Below are positions 37,655 to 46,442 of a DNA stretch of 64,000 bases, in pieces. The notes below the pieces were generated by a model. It was not told the origin of the DNA, did not search any database, and saw only the letters and a program-made list of their open reading frames with translations. Numbering within the stretch: the first letter of the stretch is position 1; the number at the start of each line of letters is the position of its first letter. The position numbers and the translations under genes were made by a program. The stretch covers positions 1,302,001-1,366,000 of the forward strand of contig NC_008571.1 in assembly GCF_000060345.1 (NCBI RefSeq), in the 5' to 3' direction. Source of the DNA: Christiangramia forsetii KT0803. Lineage in GTDB: Bacteria; Bacteroidota; Bacteroidia; Flavobacteriales; Flavobacteriaceae.

Positions 37655-37720
37655 AACATCTACTGAATACAGAAATTAAACTTTCACAATACTTAAAATT
37701 TATTAAATCAGAGTAATAAT

Positions 37721-38188
37721 TCATAATTTCATTCCGGGCTGTTCAGCCTCGGATAAAATCCCCTTTAAGGTTTCAGTAATTTTTTTTGACAATTGGGTAA
37801 GTTCTTTAGAAGGAGACCAGGTGACACCGGTATCTTCAATGGAAACTTCTATATTTCCCTGTTCAACTTCTTTTACAGTTACAGAACAAGGCAGAAAAAT
37901 ACCGGTTTGTGGATCTTTTGAAATTGCACTGGAAGCCGTCTCCGGATTACAAACCGATAGTATAACCTGTGAGGGCATATCTTTTAAGTGGTCTTTTAAA
38001 TAATCTTTTAGGTTTAATTCAAAAAGAATATCAAATTCCCTTCTTTTTAATGCTCCCTTTACGTTATCTAAAATTTCAGCAAATGGCTGAGAACCATACC
38101 GCTGACTTATACAATAAGCGGTATGTTGACTTTCAGTATAATTCTGGTTTTTCATCCCTTTCTTTCTGGCTGGATTTTTTCTCTCCAT
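37721..38188 (-). CDS. DUF302 family protein, longer copy
   Basis: A 155-residue protein with a basic N-terminal extension (residues 1-35) before a DUF302 domain: FAEILDNVKGALKRREFDIL, VILSVCNPETASSAI and GIFLPCSVTVKEV. The family carries one Cys after ...GACNP and another in LPC; both are present. The function is unknown, though DUF302 proteins are common near sulfur-oxidation and c-type cytochrome genes. It follows the second DUF302 gene by 18 bases. The start could also be at the Met near 38155. Confidence 0.75.
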   Translation of the reverse strand: MERKNPARKKGMKNQNYTESQHTAYCISQRYGSQPFAEILDNVKGALKRREFDILFELNLKDYLKDHLKDMPSQVILSVCNPETASSAISKDPQTGIFLPCSVTVKEVEQGNIEVSIEDTGVTWSPSKELTQLSKKITETLKGILSEAEQPGMKL

Positions 38189-38206
38189 CTTTATATAATT
38201 GAAAAA

Positions 38207-38593
38207 TTATAGCCTGGCTATTACTTGCTTTAACTTATCTCCGATTTCTGTGGCGACCTGTTCCAAGTCTTTGTTTTTTACCGCCTGCATAGATGCCATT
38301 GGATTTACCGCAGCGACTTCAATTTTTCCATTTCCCATTTCCTGGACAATAACATTACAAGGTAACATGGTGCCAATCTTATCTTCTGCTTTCAATGCTT
38401 TGTGAGCATAAGGGGCATTGCAGGCTCCCAGAATACGATACTTTTTAAAATCGATATCCAGTTTTTTCTTAAGGGTTTCGGTGACATTTATTTCAGTTAG
38501 TACCCCAAAACCTTCCTTTTCCAGTTCATCTGTAACTTTTTCAATTACTTCTTCAAATTCTCCCGTAATAGTCTTGTTAAAATAATATTCCAT
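38207..38593 (-). CDS. DUF302 family protein
   Basis: A 128-residue cytoplasmic-looking protein that is nearly all DUF302 domain: EKVTDELEKEGFGVLTEINV, then YRILGACNAPYAHKAL and IGTMLPCNVIVQE, with conserved Cys in GACN and LPCN. The start at 38593 (MEYYFNK) is chosen over 38617 because the predicted transcript starts near 38611 and because family members begin with a short YYF strand. It is the first gene of a leftward two-gene operon behind operator F. Paired cysteines may bind sulfur or a metal; this is not proven. Confidence 0.85.
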   Translation of the reverse strand: MEYYFNKTITGEFEEVIEKVTDELEKEGFGVLTEINVTETLKKKLDIDFKKYRILGACNAPYAHKALKAEDKIGTMLPCNVIVQEMGNGKIEVAAVNPMASMQAVKNKDLEQVATEIGDKLKQVIARL

Positions 38594-38616
38594 AACTGAT
38601 ATTTTTTTATTCCTCA

Positions 38617-38660
38617 TAAAGATAAGAAGATATAAAAACTCTTAACGTAACGATTGTTAC
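38617..38660 (-). promoter_or_regulatory. Operator F plus -7 box, promoter of the DUF302 genes
   Basis: GTAACGATTGTTAC (38647-38660), with leftward box TATCTTTA (38624-38617), one base from TAnnTTTG, at the 36.5-base distance. It stands back to back with operator G, whose nearest end is 23 bases away. Confidence 0.75.
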
Positions 38661-38683
38661 ATAAAATTGAGGAATTTTCCAGT

Positions 38684-38727
38684 GTAACAAAGGTTACATG
38701 GAGTGGTATTTAATTCTCATACATTTG
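38684..38727 (+). promoter_or_regulatory. Operator G plus -7 box, promoter of the second small protein/DoxX/DsrE operon
   Basis: GTAACAAAGGTTAC (38684-38697) has perfect 5-base arms with a different centre. The box TACATTTG (38720-38727) matches TAnnTTTG exactly at 36.5 bases. The ATG follows the box by 8 bases, so the leader would be only a few bases long. Confidence 0.82.
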
Positions 38728-38735
38728 AATAATCT

Positions 38736-39098
38736 ATGATAATAAAACAATCTATAGCAATTTTACTGATGATAATTTTTTCAGGAAAACTTATCACGGT
38801 AGATTCTGATATTTTCAGTTTTATACTGGATACTAATCAGGTAATCCTGCTAAATCCTTTCTGTGAAAGAAAAAATAATAATCTTAAGGAAAACGGAGAC
38901 CATTTTGGAACCTCTTCTCCAATACAATTATCGAAACTAGCCAGGATCTATTCAAATAATTATCAGTTTACAGAAGAAATTAAAATCCCTGAAATTCGAG
39001 ATCAGAATCTTAGGAAATTTTTTTATGTAAGGCCATTAATTTTAGGCGTTCATCCCAGAAAATTATATCCGCCTCCCAAATATTCATTAATCTCATAG
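38736..39098 (+). CDS. Small exported or membrane protein, paralogue of the one at 24969
   Basis: A 120-residue protein of unknown function. The hydrophobic N-terminus AIAILLMIIFSGKLITVDSD, the LLNPFCERK motif and the end YPPPKYSLIS align with the protein at 24969, as do the gene order and the very short leader behind an operator. The middle is charged and not conserved by eye. The single conserved Cys in NPFCERK/NPYCEKK is a candidate functional residue in a sulfur regulon. Confidence 0.65.
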   Translation: MIIKQSIAILLMIIFSGKLITVDSDIFSFILDTNQVILLNPFCERKNNNLKENGDHFGTSSPIQLSKLARIYSNNYQFTEEIKIPEIRDQNLRKFFYVRPLILGVHPRKLYPPPKYSLIS

Positions 39099-39163
39099 GA
39101 TTTAAAATGGTTTGGAAAATTATGTTTTTCAGCCTTAATTATTCACAAATTTTATTGAATTAT

Positions 39164-39565
39164 ATGAAAGCAACTATTCCTGTATCCTATAGATCGGTAC
39201 AGCTATTTCGCATTTTACTTAGCGGAATATTTTTAGTGGCGAGTTTTAACCATATTTTGAATCTGGAAAAAACGCTAAATCGAATTGACCAGGCGAGGTT
39301 TAAAGGCATTGCCTATTTCTTTGGTAATCCTGAATATTTAGTGATCATATCGGGAATTGTTATGATGATCGCCGGATTTTGTCTACTTATCGGCTATAAA
39401 ACCCGATTGGCGGCAATAGCTCTGGCGTCAGTGATAATACCAATTACTTTAACTGTCCAGGTAGGACAAATTCACACTTTAGGTCCTCTTTTTAAAAATA
39501 TAGCCATATTAGGAGGACTTCTATTTTTTATATTAAACGATATTCAAACATTTAAAAAACAATAA
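39164..39565 (+). CDS. DoxX-family membrane protein, second copy
   Basis: A 133-residue membrane protein closely related to the one at 25402: SVQLFRILLSGIFLVASFNH, FKGIAYFFGNPE, and LTVQVGQIHTLGPLFKNIAI are shared almost word for word. The start at 39164 (MKATIPVSYRS) is set by alignment to that paralogue; the frame itself opens at 39107. It is separated from the DsrE gene by two bases, the same tight coupling as in the first copy, suggesting that the two proteins work together. Confidence 0.85.
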   Translation: MKATIPVSYRSVQLFRILLSGIFLVASFNHILNLEKTLNRIDQARFKGIAYFFGNPEYLVIISGIVMMIAGFCLLIGYKTRLAAIALASVIIPITLTVQVGQIHTLGPLFKNIAILGGLLFFILNDIQTFKKQ

Positions 39566-39567
39566 TT

Positions 39568-39990
39568 ATGAAAAAGCTAATTCTAGGAGTATTTCTTTTA
39601 ACACTCACATTTTCGAATACTCTAAACGCACAAACATCCAAACAAGAGGATCATTCACATAATTATGTGGTGCTTACGAAAAAGATCCCCCAACTTCAGC
39701 CAATTATTTTAACCGCTGAAGCGCTGGCGGAAGAAGATGGGAAGAGTTTCGGGGATTTCCAAGCGATTATCTGTGGAAAAACCGTAGAGGAACTTACAAA
39801 CAAAGAAGTGATGATGGACTTTATTGAAAAAGCTGAAAAAGCTCACGTGAAAATTGTGGTATGTGGGTTCTCCTTAAAAAAGTTCAAAGTGAATAAAGAA
39901 GACATTCCAGAGGTACTTGAAGTGGTGGACAATGGTATTCTGCATGATTTTCAACTGCAAAAGAAAGGTTATTTGAGTATAGAACTCTAA
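39568..39990 (+). CDS. Secreted DsrE-family protein, second short copy
   Basis: A 140-residue protein with a signal peptide (about 1-21, ending LNAQ) and a DsrE-like fold. NYVVLTKKIPQLQPIILTAE and the two Cys sites, C69 in AIICGKT and C99 in VVCGFSLKKF, match the protein at 25808. It differs from that protein in the region after the signal peptide (QEDHSHNY). It closes a three-gene operon that duplicates the start of the long sulfur operon. Confidence 0.83.
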   Translation: MKKLILGVFLLTLTFSNTLNAQTSKQEDHSHNYVVLTKKIPQLQPIILTAEALAEEDGKSFGDFQAIICGKTVEELTNKEVMMDFIEKAEKAHVKIVVCGFSLKKFKVNKEDIPEVLEVVDNGILHDFQLQKKGYLSIEL

Positions 39991-40005
39991 ATATTCAGTA
40001 AGTTA

Positions 40006-40059
40006 ATTAGTTGAAGTATAAACCATAGGAGCTAAGGTTCTTATGGTTTATTTTATTTT
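40006..40059 (+). repeat. 54-base hairpin repeat, copy 1 (terminator-like)
   Basis: This stretch matches 50088-50141 with one mismatch in 54 bases. It contains an inverted repeat, TAAACCATA (40019-40027) with TATGGTTTA (40042-40050), followed by TTTTATTTTT. It ends the DoxX/DsrE operon and precedes the first metal-efflux locus. A terminator is the simplest reading; conservation outside the stem suggests recent duplication or another role. Confidence 0.75.
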
Positions 40060-40159
40060 TCTATCTGAATAGAATTTCAGGAAATTACAGTGCAAACTTA
40101 AAAAAGAATAAAAATAATTATTACTTTCGCATTGTCAATAAAATTTCGACTCTATATAT

Positions 40160-40561
40160 TTGAAACTAATTAGAAATATATTGTTCTTTACTGCTGCCAT
40201 CATCATGGTAGGCCACGATATTGTGCCCCATAATGATCTTGCAGAAAATAAAGAAAATGCTATTTCGCAGGAATCAATAATAGCTTCTCAACATATAGAT
40301 CAAAAACATTCAGAATTAGGTCACATTTTTGAGCATTTTCAGCATTCTTCAAATGAAAGAGCTTTTGAATATGCAAATGGGATCGAAAAAAACCTGAATG
40401 TCAAAATTCAACTACTTCAAAATTCTGCTGCGATAATTGATATAGATGATCAATTCATTTGGTATAGCAATTTTGAAAAGCAACGTTTTCGGGATTATCC
40501 TTTAATTCCATATTTTTCTACATTATCATCTCATACCCTTCGGGGCCCTCCTATCTCGTAG
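40160..40561 (+). CDS. Small exported protein heading the first metal-efflux locus
   Basis: A 133-residue protein with a TTG start and an N-terminal signal or anchor (LFFTAAIIMVGHDIVPHND). It is His containing (HIDQKHSELGHIFEHFQH) and ends SHTLRGPPIS. The protein at 50181, at the head of the second efflux locus, shows the same plan: HQVIPHAH near the signal region and LSLRGPPDLV at the end. A metal-binding periplasmic accessory role is plausible. The box TACTTTCG at 40122-40129 is a likely -7 element. Confidence 0.6.
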   Translation: MKLIRNILFFTAAIIMVGHDIVPHNDLAENKENAISQESIIASQHIDQKHSELGHIFEHFQHSSNERAFEYANGIEKNLNVKIQLLQNSAAIIDIDDQFIWYSNFEKQRFRDYPLIPYFSTLSSHTLRGPPIS

Positions 40562-40776
40562 TTAACACCTTTCACTTTAATAAAACCTTTATATCAAATG
40601 GATCAAACCCATTGAATAAAGTTTTGTTACCAGGATTTTCCGTCTAATCCCGGAATAACCCTCCATTTGAATACCCTTCAATAAATTAATTTTTAACTCA
40701 TGTTCTTTTTCTGAGCAGCGGAGGGGCGTATTCATGTTTTCAATTTTAACTCGAGCTTTTAAAATAGTAGTATATA

Positions 40777-43700
40777 ATGTTAGATAAAATTATTCAGTTT
40801 TCGATAAATAACAAGCTGGTTATCGGAATACTAACCCTGTTCCTTATAGGCTGGGGAACATATTCACTTACCAGGTTACCTATAGATGCTGTACCCGATA
40901 TTACAGATAACCAGGTAATGGTCATTACAGTTTCTCCTACCCTTGCAGCCCAGGAGGTAGAGCAACTGGTAACTTTTCCTGTTGAACAAACTATGGTAAG
41001 TATACCTGAAATAAAAGAAATGCGATCTTTCTCGCGATTTGGGCTTTCAATAGTAACTATAGTATTTGAGGAAGATACTGACCTCTATTGGGCAAGACAG
41101 CAGGTTCAGGAAAGATTATCTGCTGCGGCAGACGAGATACCCCAGGGTGTTGGAAAACCTGAGATGGCACCCGTAACCACTGGATTAGGGGAAATCTATC
41201 AATATGTGGTGCATCCAGAAGAAGGTTATGAAGACGAATATGATGCAACTGAATTGAGAACAATTCAAGATTGGATTATCAAGCGTCAACTTTTAGGAAC
41301 CCCTGGTGTAGCAGAGGTTAGTGGTTTTGGGGGGTTTGTTAAACAATATGAAATAGCTATTGATCCCGATAAACTTCAAAGTATGGATATTACTATTGAA
41401 GAAATTTTTACCGCTCTTGAAAAAAACAACCAGAATACCGGTGGGGCTTATATCGATAAAGGACCAAATGCATTCTTTATCAGAAGTGAAGGTCTGGTTA
41501 ATAACCTGCAAGAACTTGAGAAAATAGTAATTAAAGAAAGTAGTGGAACCCCGATACTGGTTAGGGATGTGGCCAAAGTACAATTTGGGCACGGGGTGCG
41601 ATATGGGGCTGCAACACGAAATGGCGAAGGTGAAGTAGTAACCGGTATTGTAATGATGCTTAAAGGGGCAAATTCTTCTGCGGTAATCAATAATGTAAAA
41701 GATAAAATTGAACAAATTAAAGAAACCCTGCCCGAAGGAGTCACTATTGAACCCTACCTGGATAGAAAGAAATTAGTAGACCGTGCTATTAGTACGGTAA
41801 CAACGAACCTTACCGAAGGGGCACTTATAGTAATTTTTGTATTAGTTCTTTTTCTTGGGAATTTAAGGGGAGGATTGGTAGTTGCGTCTGTTATCCCTCT
41901 AGCCATGCTGTTCGCTATATCAATGATGAACATTTTTGGGGTATCGGGTAATTTAATGAGTCTTGGAGCAATAGATTTTGGAATTATTGTGGATGGTGCC
42001 GTGATCATTGTTGAAGCGGTAATGCATGGTATCAATAAAGCTAAACGCAAATATCCGGGAGTACTAAAACTTTCTCAAGCTCAAATGGATGCAGAAGTAT
42101 TTGATTCTGCCAGTAAAATTAGAACATCAGCTGCATTTGGAGAAATAATAATATTAATTGTCTATCTGCCAATACTGGCATTAACAGGTGTTGCAGGTAA
42201 AATGTTCCATCCTATGGCCCAAACCGTTTCTTTTGCCATCTTAGGAGCTTTTATCCTTTCACTTACTTATGTTCCTATGATGTCTGCCTTGGTTTTAAGT
42301 AAAAAAACAGAACATAAAAGAAACTTTTCCGATAAAATGATGGATTTTTTCCAACGAGGATATCAACCAATTATTGAAAAAGCCATCCATACAAAATTAT
42401 TGGTTGTTGGAATTGCGGTGGGACTATTTGCCATGGCTTTAATTGCTTTTTTCCGAATGGGAGGGGAGTTTATCCCACAGTTGGATGAAGGGGATTTTGC
42501 CGTTGAAACACGGGTTCCTGTGGGGAGTTCTATAGATCAAATGATAGATGTATCTCAAAAAGCACAAACCATATTATTGAGTCAGTATCCAGATGAGGTA
42601 ACCCAGGTGGTCAATAAAATAGGTTCCGGGGAAATCCCTACAGATCCTATGCCCATTGAGGCTGGTGATATGATGGTGATTTTGAGCCCTAAGGACGAAT
42701 GGACCAGTGCGGAAGATCGAGAAGGCTTAATAGAAGAAATGCAGGCATCATTATCGGTGATCCCCAATGCTACATTTAGTTTTCAACAGCCTATTCAAAT
42801 GCGTTTTAATGAATTATTAACTGGTGCAAAGCAGGATGTGGTTATTAAAATATATGGGGAAGATCTTAATACTCTTTCTGATTTAGCAGGAAATGTCGGG
42901 AGAAAAATTCAATCTGTAGAAGGTGTTGAAGATCTATACGTGGAGGAAATTACGGGGCTTCCTCAAATTCAAATACAGTTGGACAGGGATAAAATAGCAC
43001 AATATGGACTTAATGTAGAAACGATAAATAATGCCATAGAGACCGGTTTTGCAGGTAAAGCTGCCGGAATGGTATTCGAGGGGGAAAGACGTTTCGATTT
43101 GGTGGTACGATTAGAAGAGGCAAGTCGTGGTGATATCAGGGATGTGGAAAATTTATTTATAGGCACTCCCGCAGGACAACAGATCCCTCTCAGCGAATTA
43201 GCTAATATTTCGTTTCAACCGGGCCCGGTGCAAATCCAAAGGGACAATGCAAAAAGAAGGGTAACTATTGGATTTAATGTAAGGAACAGGGATGTTCAAA
43301 GTATTGTTGACGATATAAAATCTATCATTGGCGATAATATTGATCTTCCTGCTGGTTATTATGTAACCTACGGGGGGCAATTCCAAAATTTAAAAGAAGC
43401 CAATCAACGCCTATTAATAGCATTACCAATAGCCCTGCTGCTTATTTTGATTTTATTATATTTTACATTTGGCTCTATAAAGCAAAGTCTGCTGATTTTT
43501 ACAGCTATACCTTTATCTGCCATCGGTGGTGTTTTTGCCTTACTACTTAGGGGAATGCCTTTTAGCATATCGGCGGGAGTTGGTTTTATCGCTCTGTTTG
43601 GTGTAGCCGTATTGAATGGTATTGTACTCATTGCAGAATTTAACAGGCTCGACAAAGAAGGCGTTAGTGATATATATGAGCGGGTCCTTCAGGGTACCAG

Positions 43701-45177
43701 GGTACGTTTAAGGCCGGTATTAATGACGGCTACAGTTGCTTCTCTTGGTTTCCTTCCTATGGCGCTTTCTAATACATCAGGTGCAGAAGTACAACGGCCA
43801 TTGGCCACTGTAGTAATAGGTGGGTTAATTACGGCTACGGCCTTAACCCTAATCGTGCTTCCGGTCCTGTATATATATTTTACTGAAGGGAAAGTCAAAT
43901 TCAATTTCAGAAAAAGAAAAATAGCCACCACTTTACTCGTGATTGGGGGAATATTCTTTCCGGCCATGCAATTGCAAGCACAGGAAATAGACCCGGTTCA
44001 GGAACGAGAAATTTCCTTAGAACAAGCTATTGAAATGGCAATTGAAAATAATAACCGCATTAAGATTGCCCAATATGAAATAGATGTTGAAAAAACAGGA
44101 AAATATGGAGCGATTACCATCCCTAAAACAGAGTTCTCCTATAGTAACGGCGAATTCAATACCCCAACAATAAAGGATAATTTGTATGGAGTTACACAGC
44201 GGATCAATTTCCCCACGGTTTATACCAGTCAGTTCAAGCTGGCTAAAGCCAGAGTCAAAAATAGTGAACAACTCAAGGTTATAGCCGAAAACGAACTGGT
44301 TGCAGATGTTAAATCTGCCTATTTGAGATACCTGTATTTAAAGGAAAATGAACATTTGTTACAGCACCAGGATAGTCTGTACAGCAATCTTAACAGATCA
44401 AGCTCGATGCGCTACAAAACAGGTGAATCCACGAAACTGGAAAGTGTGACCTCGGCAACGCAATCGATGCAAATAAGGAACAGGCTTCAGCAAAATGAAG
44501 CCGATTTAAGGATCGCTAAAAAACAACTACAGGTGGTGCTTAACACCAATGATAATATAAGTGTTACGAATACAGAACTTACTCCTATGGAGTTAGATTT
44601 TACTATGGAAAGCCAATCGGTGAAACAAAGTCCTTTATACCTCTATTTTCAACAACAATTGGAGTTAAAGAAACGGGAGACCAACGTGGAAAGAAATAAA
44701 GTTTTACCTGACCTAATGTTCGGGTATAACAGTCAAACTTTTATTGGGGATCAATTTATAGATGGCCAGGATATTAAATATGATAACGGTGATCGATTTT
44801 CCTTTTTTCAGGTTGGTGTGGCTATCCCCATATTCCCGGGGGGGCATCGTTCCAGGATAAAGGCAGCTAAAATTGAAGAGAATATTGCACAATCTCAAAT
44901 AGAACTGAACCAAACCCAGTTAGAGGGAGAACTTCAGAATTTACTACAGGAATATTACAAGTTACAAGGAACTCTCAATTACTATCAAAATGAGGCCCTG
45001 CCACAAGCAGAACTGATTATTGATAACTCCGAAAAAAGTTTTCGAAGCGGAAATGTTTCTTATGCCCAATACCTGCAGAACCTCACTTTAGCGAATAGTA
45101 TTCAGACAGAGTACTTAAACACCCTTTATCAATACAATCAATCCATTATAGTTATTGAAGCCCTGCTGGGACTGTAA
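40777..45177 (+). CDS. CusA/CzcA-type heavy-metal RND pump fused to a TolC-like outer-membrane factor
   Basis: A 1466-residue fusion. Residues 1 to about 1040 form a heavy-metal-efflux RND pump: N-terminal helix, periplasmic porter domains and the TM4 signature GAIDFGIIVDGAVIIVEAV near 397-415 with the proton-relay acidic residues. After a basic linker (FNFRKRKIATTL) and a signal-like helix ending QLQAQ (about 1067), residues 1070-1466 are a TolC-family domain with coiled coils. Such pump-TolC fusions occur in Bacteroidota CusA/CzcA proteins. How the two parts, in different membranes, are arranged or cleaved is not clear. The metal is not predictable from the sequence, though the DFGIIVDG wording is CzcA-like. 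Confidence 0.92.
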   Translation: MLDKIIQFSINNKLVIGILTLFLIGWGTYSLTRLPIDAVPDITDNQVMVITVSPTLAAQEVEQLVTFPVEQTMVSIPEIKEMRSFSRFGLSIVTIVFEEDTDLYWARQQVQERLSAAADEIPQGVGKPEMAPVTTGLGEIYQYVVHPEEGYEDEYDATELRTIQDWIIKRQLLGTPGVAEVSGFGGFVKQYEIAIDPDKLQSMDITIEEIFTALEKNNQNTGGAYIDKGPNAFFIRSEGLVNNLQELEKIVIKESSGTPILVRDVAKVQFGHGVRYGAATRNGEGEVVTGIVMMLKGANSSAVINNVKDKIEQIKETLPEGVTIEPYLDRKKLVDRAISTVTTNLTEGALIVIFVLVLFLGNLRGGLVVASVIPLAMLFAISMMNIFGVSGNLMSLGAIDFGIIVDGAVIIVEAVMHGINKAKRKYPGVLKLSQAQMDAEVFDSASKIRTSAAFGEIIILIVYLPILALTGVAGKMFHPMAQTVSFAILGAFILSLTYVPMMSALVLSKKTEHKRNFSDKMMDFFQRGYQPIIEKAIHTKLLVVGIAVGLFAMALIAFFRMGGEFIPQLDEGDFAVETRVPVGSSIDQMIDVSQKAQTILLSQYPDEVTQVVNKIGSGEIPTDPMPIEAGDMMVILSPKDEWTSAEDREGLIEEMQASLSVIPNATFSFQQPIQMRFNELLTGAKQDVVIKIYGEDLNTLSDLAGNVGRKIQSVEGVEDLYVEEITGLPQIQIQLDRDKIAQYGLNVETINNAIETGFAGKAAGMVFEGERRFDLVVRLEEASRGDIRDVENLFIGTPAGQQIPLSELANISFQPGPVQIQRDNAKRRVTIGFNVRNRDVQSIVDDIKSIIGDNIDLPAGYYVTYGGQFQNLKEANQRLLIALPIALLLILILLYFTFGSIKQSLLIFTAIPLSAIGGVFALLLRGMPFSISAGVGFIALFGVAVLNGIVLIAEFNRLDKEGVSDIYERVLQGTRVRLRPVLMTATVASLGFLPMALSNTSGAEVQRPLATVVIGGLITATALTLIVLPVLYIYFTEGKVKFNFRKRKIATTLLVIGGIFFPAMQLQAQEIDPVQEREISLEQAIEMAIENNNRIKIAQYEIDVEKTGKYGAITIPKTEFSYSNGEFNTPTIKDNLYGVTQRINFPTVYTSQFKLAKARVKNSEQLKVIAENELVADVKSAYLRYLYLKENEHLLQHQDSLYSNLNRSSSMRYKTGESTKLESVTSATQSMQIRNRLQQNEADLRIAKKQLQVVLNTNDNISVTNTELTPMELDFTMESQSVKQSPLYLYFQQQLELKKRETNVERNKVLPDLMFGYNSQTFIGDQFIDGQDIKYDNGDRFSFFQVGVAIPIFPGGHRSRIKAAKIEENIAQSQIELNQTQLEGELQNLLQEYYKLQGTLNYYQNEALPQAELIIDNSEKSFRSGNVSYAQYLQNLTLANSIQTEYLNTLYQYNQSIIVIEALLGL

Positions 45178-45209
45178 AACCTAATGATATCACATTAAAA
45201 ATATAAAAG

Positions 45210-46406
45210 ATGAAAATTAAATTCAATACAAAAATTTCGCTACTCATTTTATCCACCCTTTTGGTAGTGGCGTGTGGCAATAATGATTCTGAAAAGACCG
45301 AAACTTCCGCAGAATCTTCTACGACAAAAGAAACGCCTGTTGCTAACGGGGCCAAACAGGTCACTTTTACAAAGGATCAATATAATCTCGCCGGAATAGA
45401 AACCGGGGAAGTTGAAATGAGAAATCTTAGCAACATCATTAAATTAAATGGGGTTATTGATGTGGAACCTGAAAGCATGGCTTCTGTATCTGCGCCATTA
45501 GGGGGGTATATAAAAACTGCCGGGAGATTACCTGGGGAAGAGGTCAAAAAAGGGCAAGTCCTGGCTACAATCGAAAATCCCGAATTTATCCAGATACAAC
45601 AGGACTATTTGGAAAGTTTGAGCAGGCTACAATTCCTTGAAGAAGAATATAACCGGCAAAAACAGTTAAGGGAAGAGGATATCAATTCGGCAAAAACCTT
45701 TCAACAGGTTTCTTCCGACTATAAAATTACACAAGGACGGGTTAAGGCATACGAACAGCAACTTGCCCTTGCGGGTATTAGTAGAAGGAATGTTCAAAAT
45801 GGTAATATAGCTCGAACTGCGAATTTATACGCCCCTATAACAGGTTTTATAAAAGAGAGCAACGTTAACATAGGTGATTTCATTTCCCCTGAAGAAGTGT
45901 TATTTGAAATTGTAAATACTGATGATGTTCATATCGCACTCAATGCATTTGAAAAAGATCTGGAAAAAATAGAGATTGGCCAAACCGTGAAATTTTCCCT
46001 TTCTAATGACAATACTTATGACCGTACTGCAGAGGTGTTCCTGATAGGAAAAGCTACAGGAGAGAATAGGATAACCCCCGTTCATTCCCACATTTCAGAG
46101 GAAGACGAAAAAGGTCTTTTACCTGGTATGTATGTAAAAGCCTGGGTAGAAACTGGTACGGAGCAACAAAATGCGGTACTCTCTGAAGCAATTGTCCAAT
46201 ATCAGGGGAAAGACTTTGTTGTTCTACAAACCCGGGAGACGGCGAATGCTTATACTTTTAGGTTAGAGCAGGTTAAAAAAGGCCTTGAGCAGGAAGGATA
46301 TACGGCCATAAGCTTTGCTGAAAATACTGATATTAACAATCTAAAGCCCGTGGTAAAGAATGCTTATTCCATTTTATCTGCATTAAGAAATTCTGAAGAA
46401 GAATAA
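45210..46406 (+). CDS. RND efflux periplasmic adaptor (CusB/CzcB-type) lipoprotein
   Basis: A 398-residue membrane-fusion protein with lipobox LLVVACGNN. The barrel-sandwich lipoyl parts (SAPLGGYIKTAGRLPGEEVK and ANLYAPITGFIKESNVNIGD) flank an alpha-hairpin of about 70 residues, then a beta-barrel domain with EIVNTDDVHIALNAFEKDL. It would link the RND pump upstream (33 bases) to the outer-membrane channel. The N-terminal linker is rich in Ser, Thr and Glu. Confidence 0.92.
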   Translation: MKIKFNTKISLLILSTLLVVACGNNDSEKTETSAESSTTKETPVANGAKQVTFTKDQYNLAGIETGEVEMRNLSNIIKLNGVIDVEPESMASVSAPLGGYIKTAGRLPGEEVKKGQVLATIENPEFIQIQQDYLESLSRLQFLEEEYNRQKQLREEDINSAKTFQQVSSDYKITQGRVKAYEQQLALAGISRRNVQNGNIARTANLYAPITGFIKESNVNIGDFISPEEVLFEIVNTDDVHIALNAFEKDLEKIEIGQTVKFSLSNDNTYDRTAEVFLIGKATGENRITPVHSHISEEDEKGLLPGMYVKAWVETGTEQQNAVLSEAIVQYQGKDFVVLQTRETANAYTFRLEQVKKGLEQEGYTAISFAENTDINNLKPVVKNAYSILSALRNSEEE

Positions 46407-46442
46407 TAAAAGGTATTTGGAAACTAATTTCAAAATATTAGG

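Noticed and set aside
44349-44362. An eighth operator-like match, TGAACATTTGTTAC
   Set aside because: It lies inside the pump-TolC coding sequence, where it encodes ordinary residues, and no TAnnTTTG-like box stands at the 36.5-base distance.
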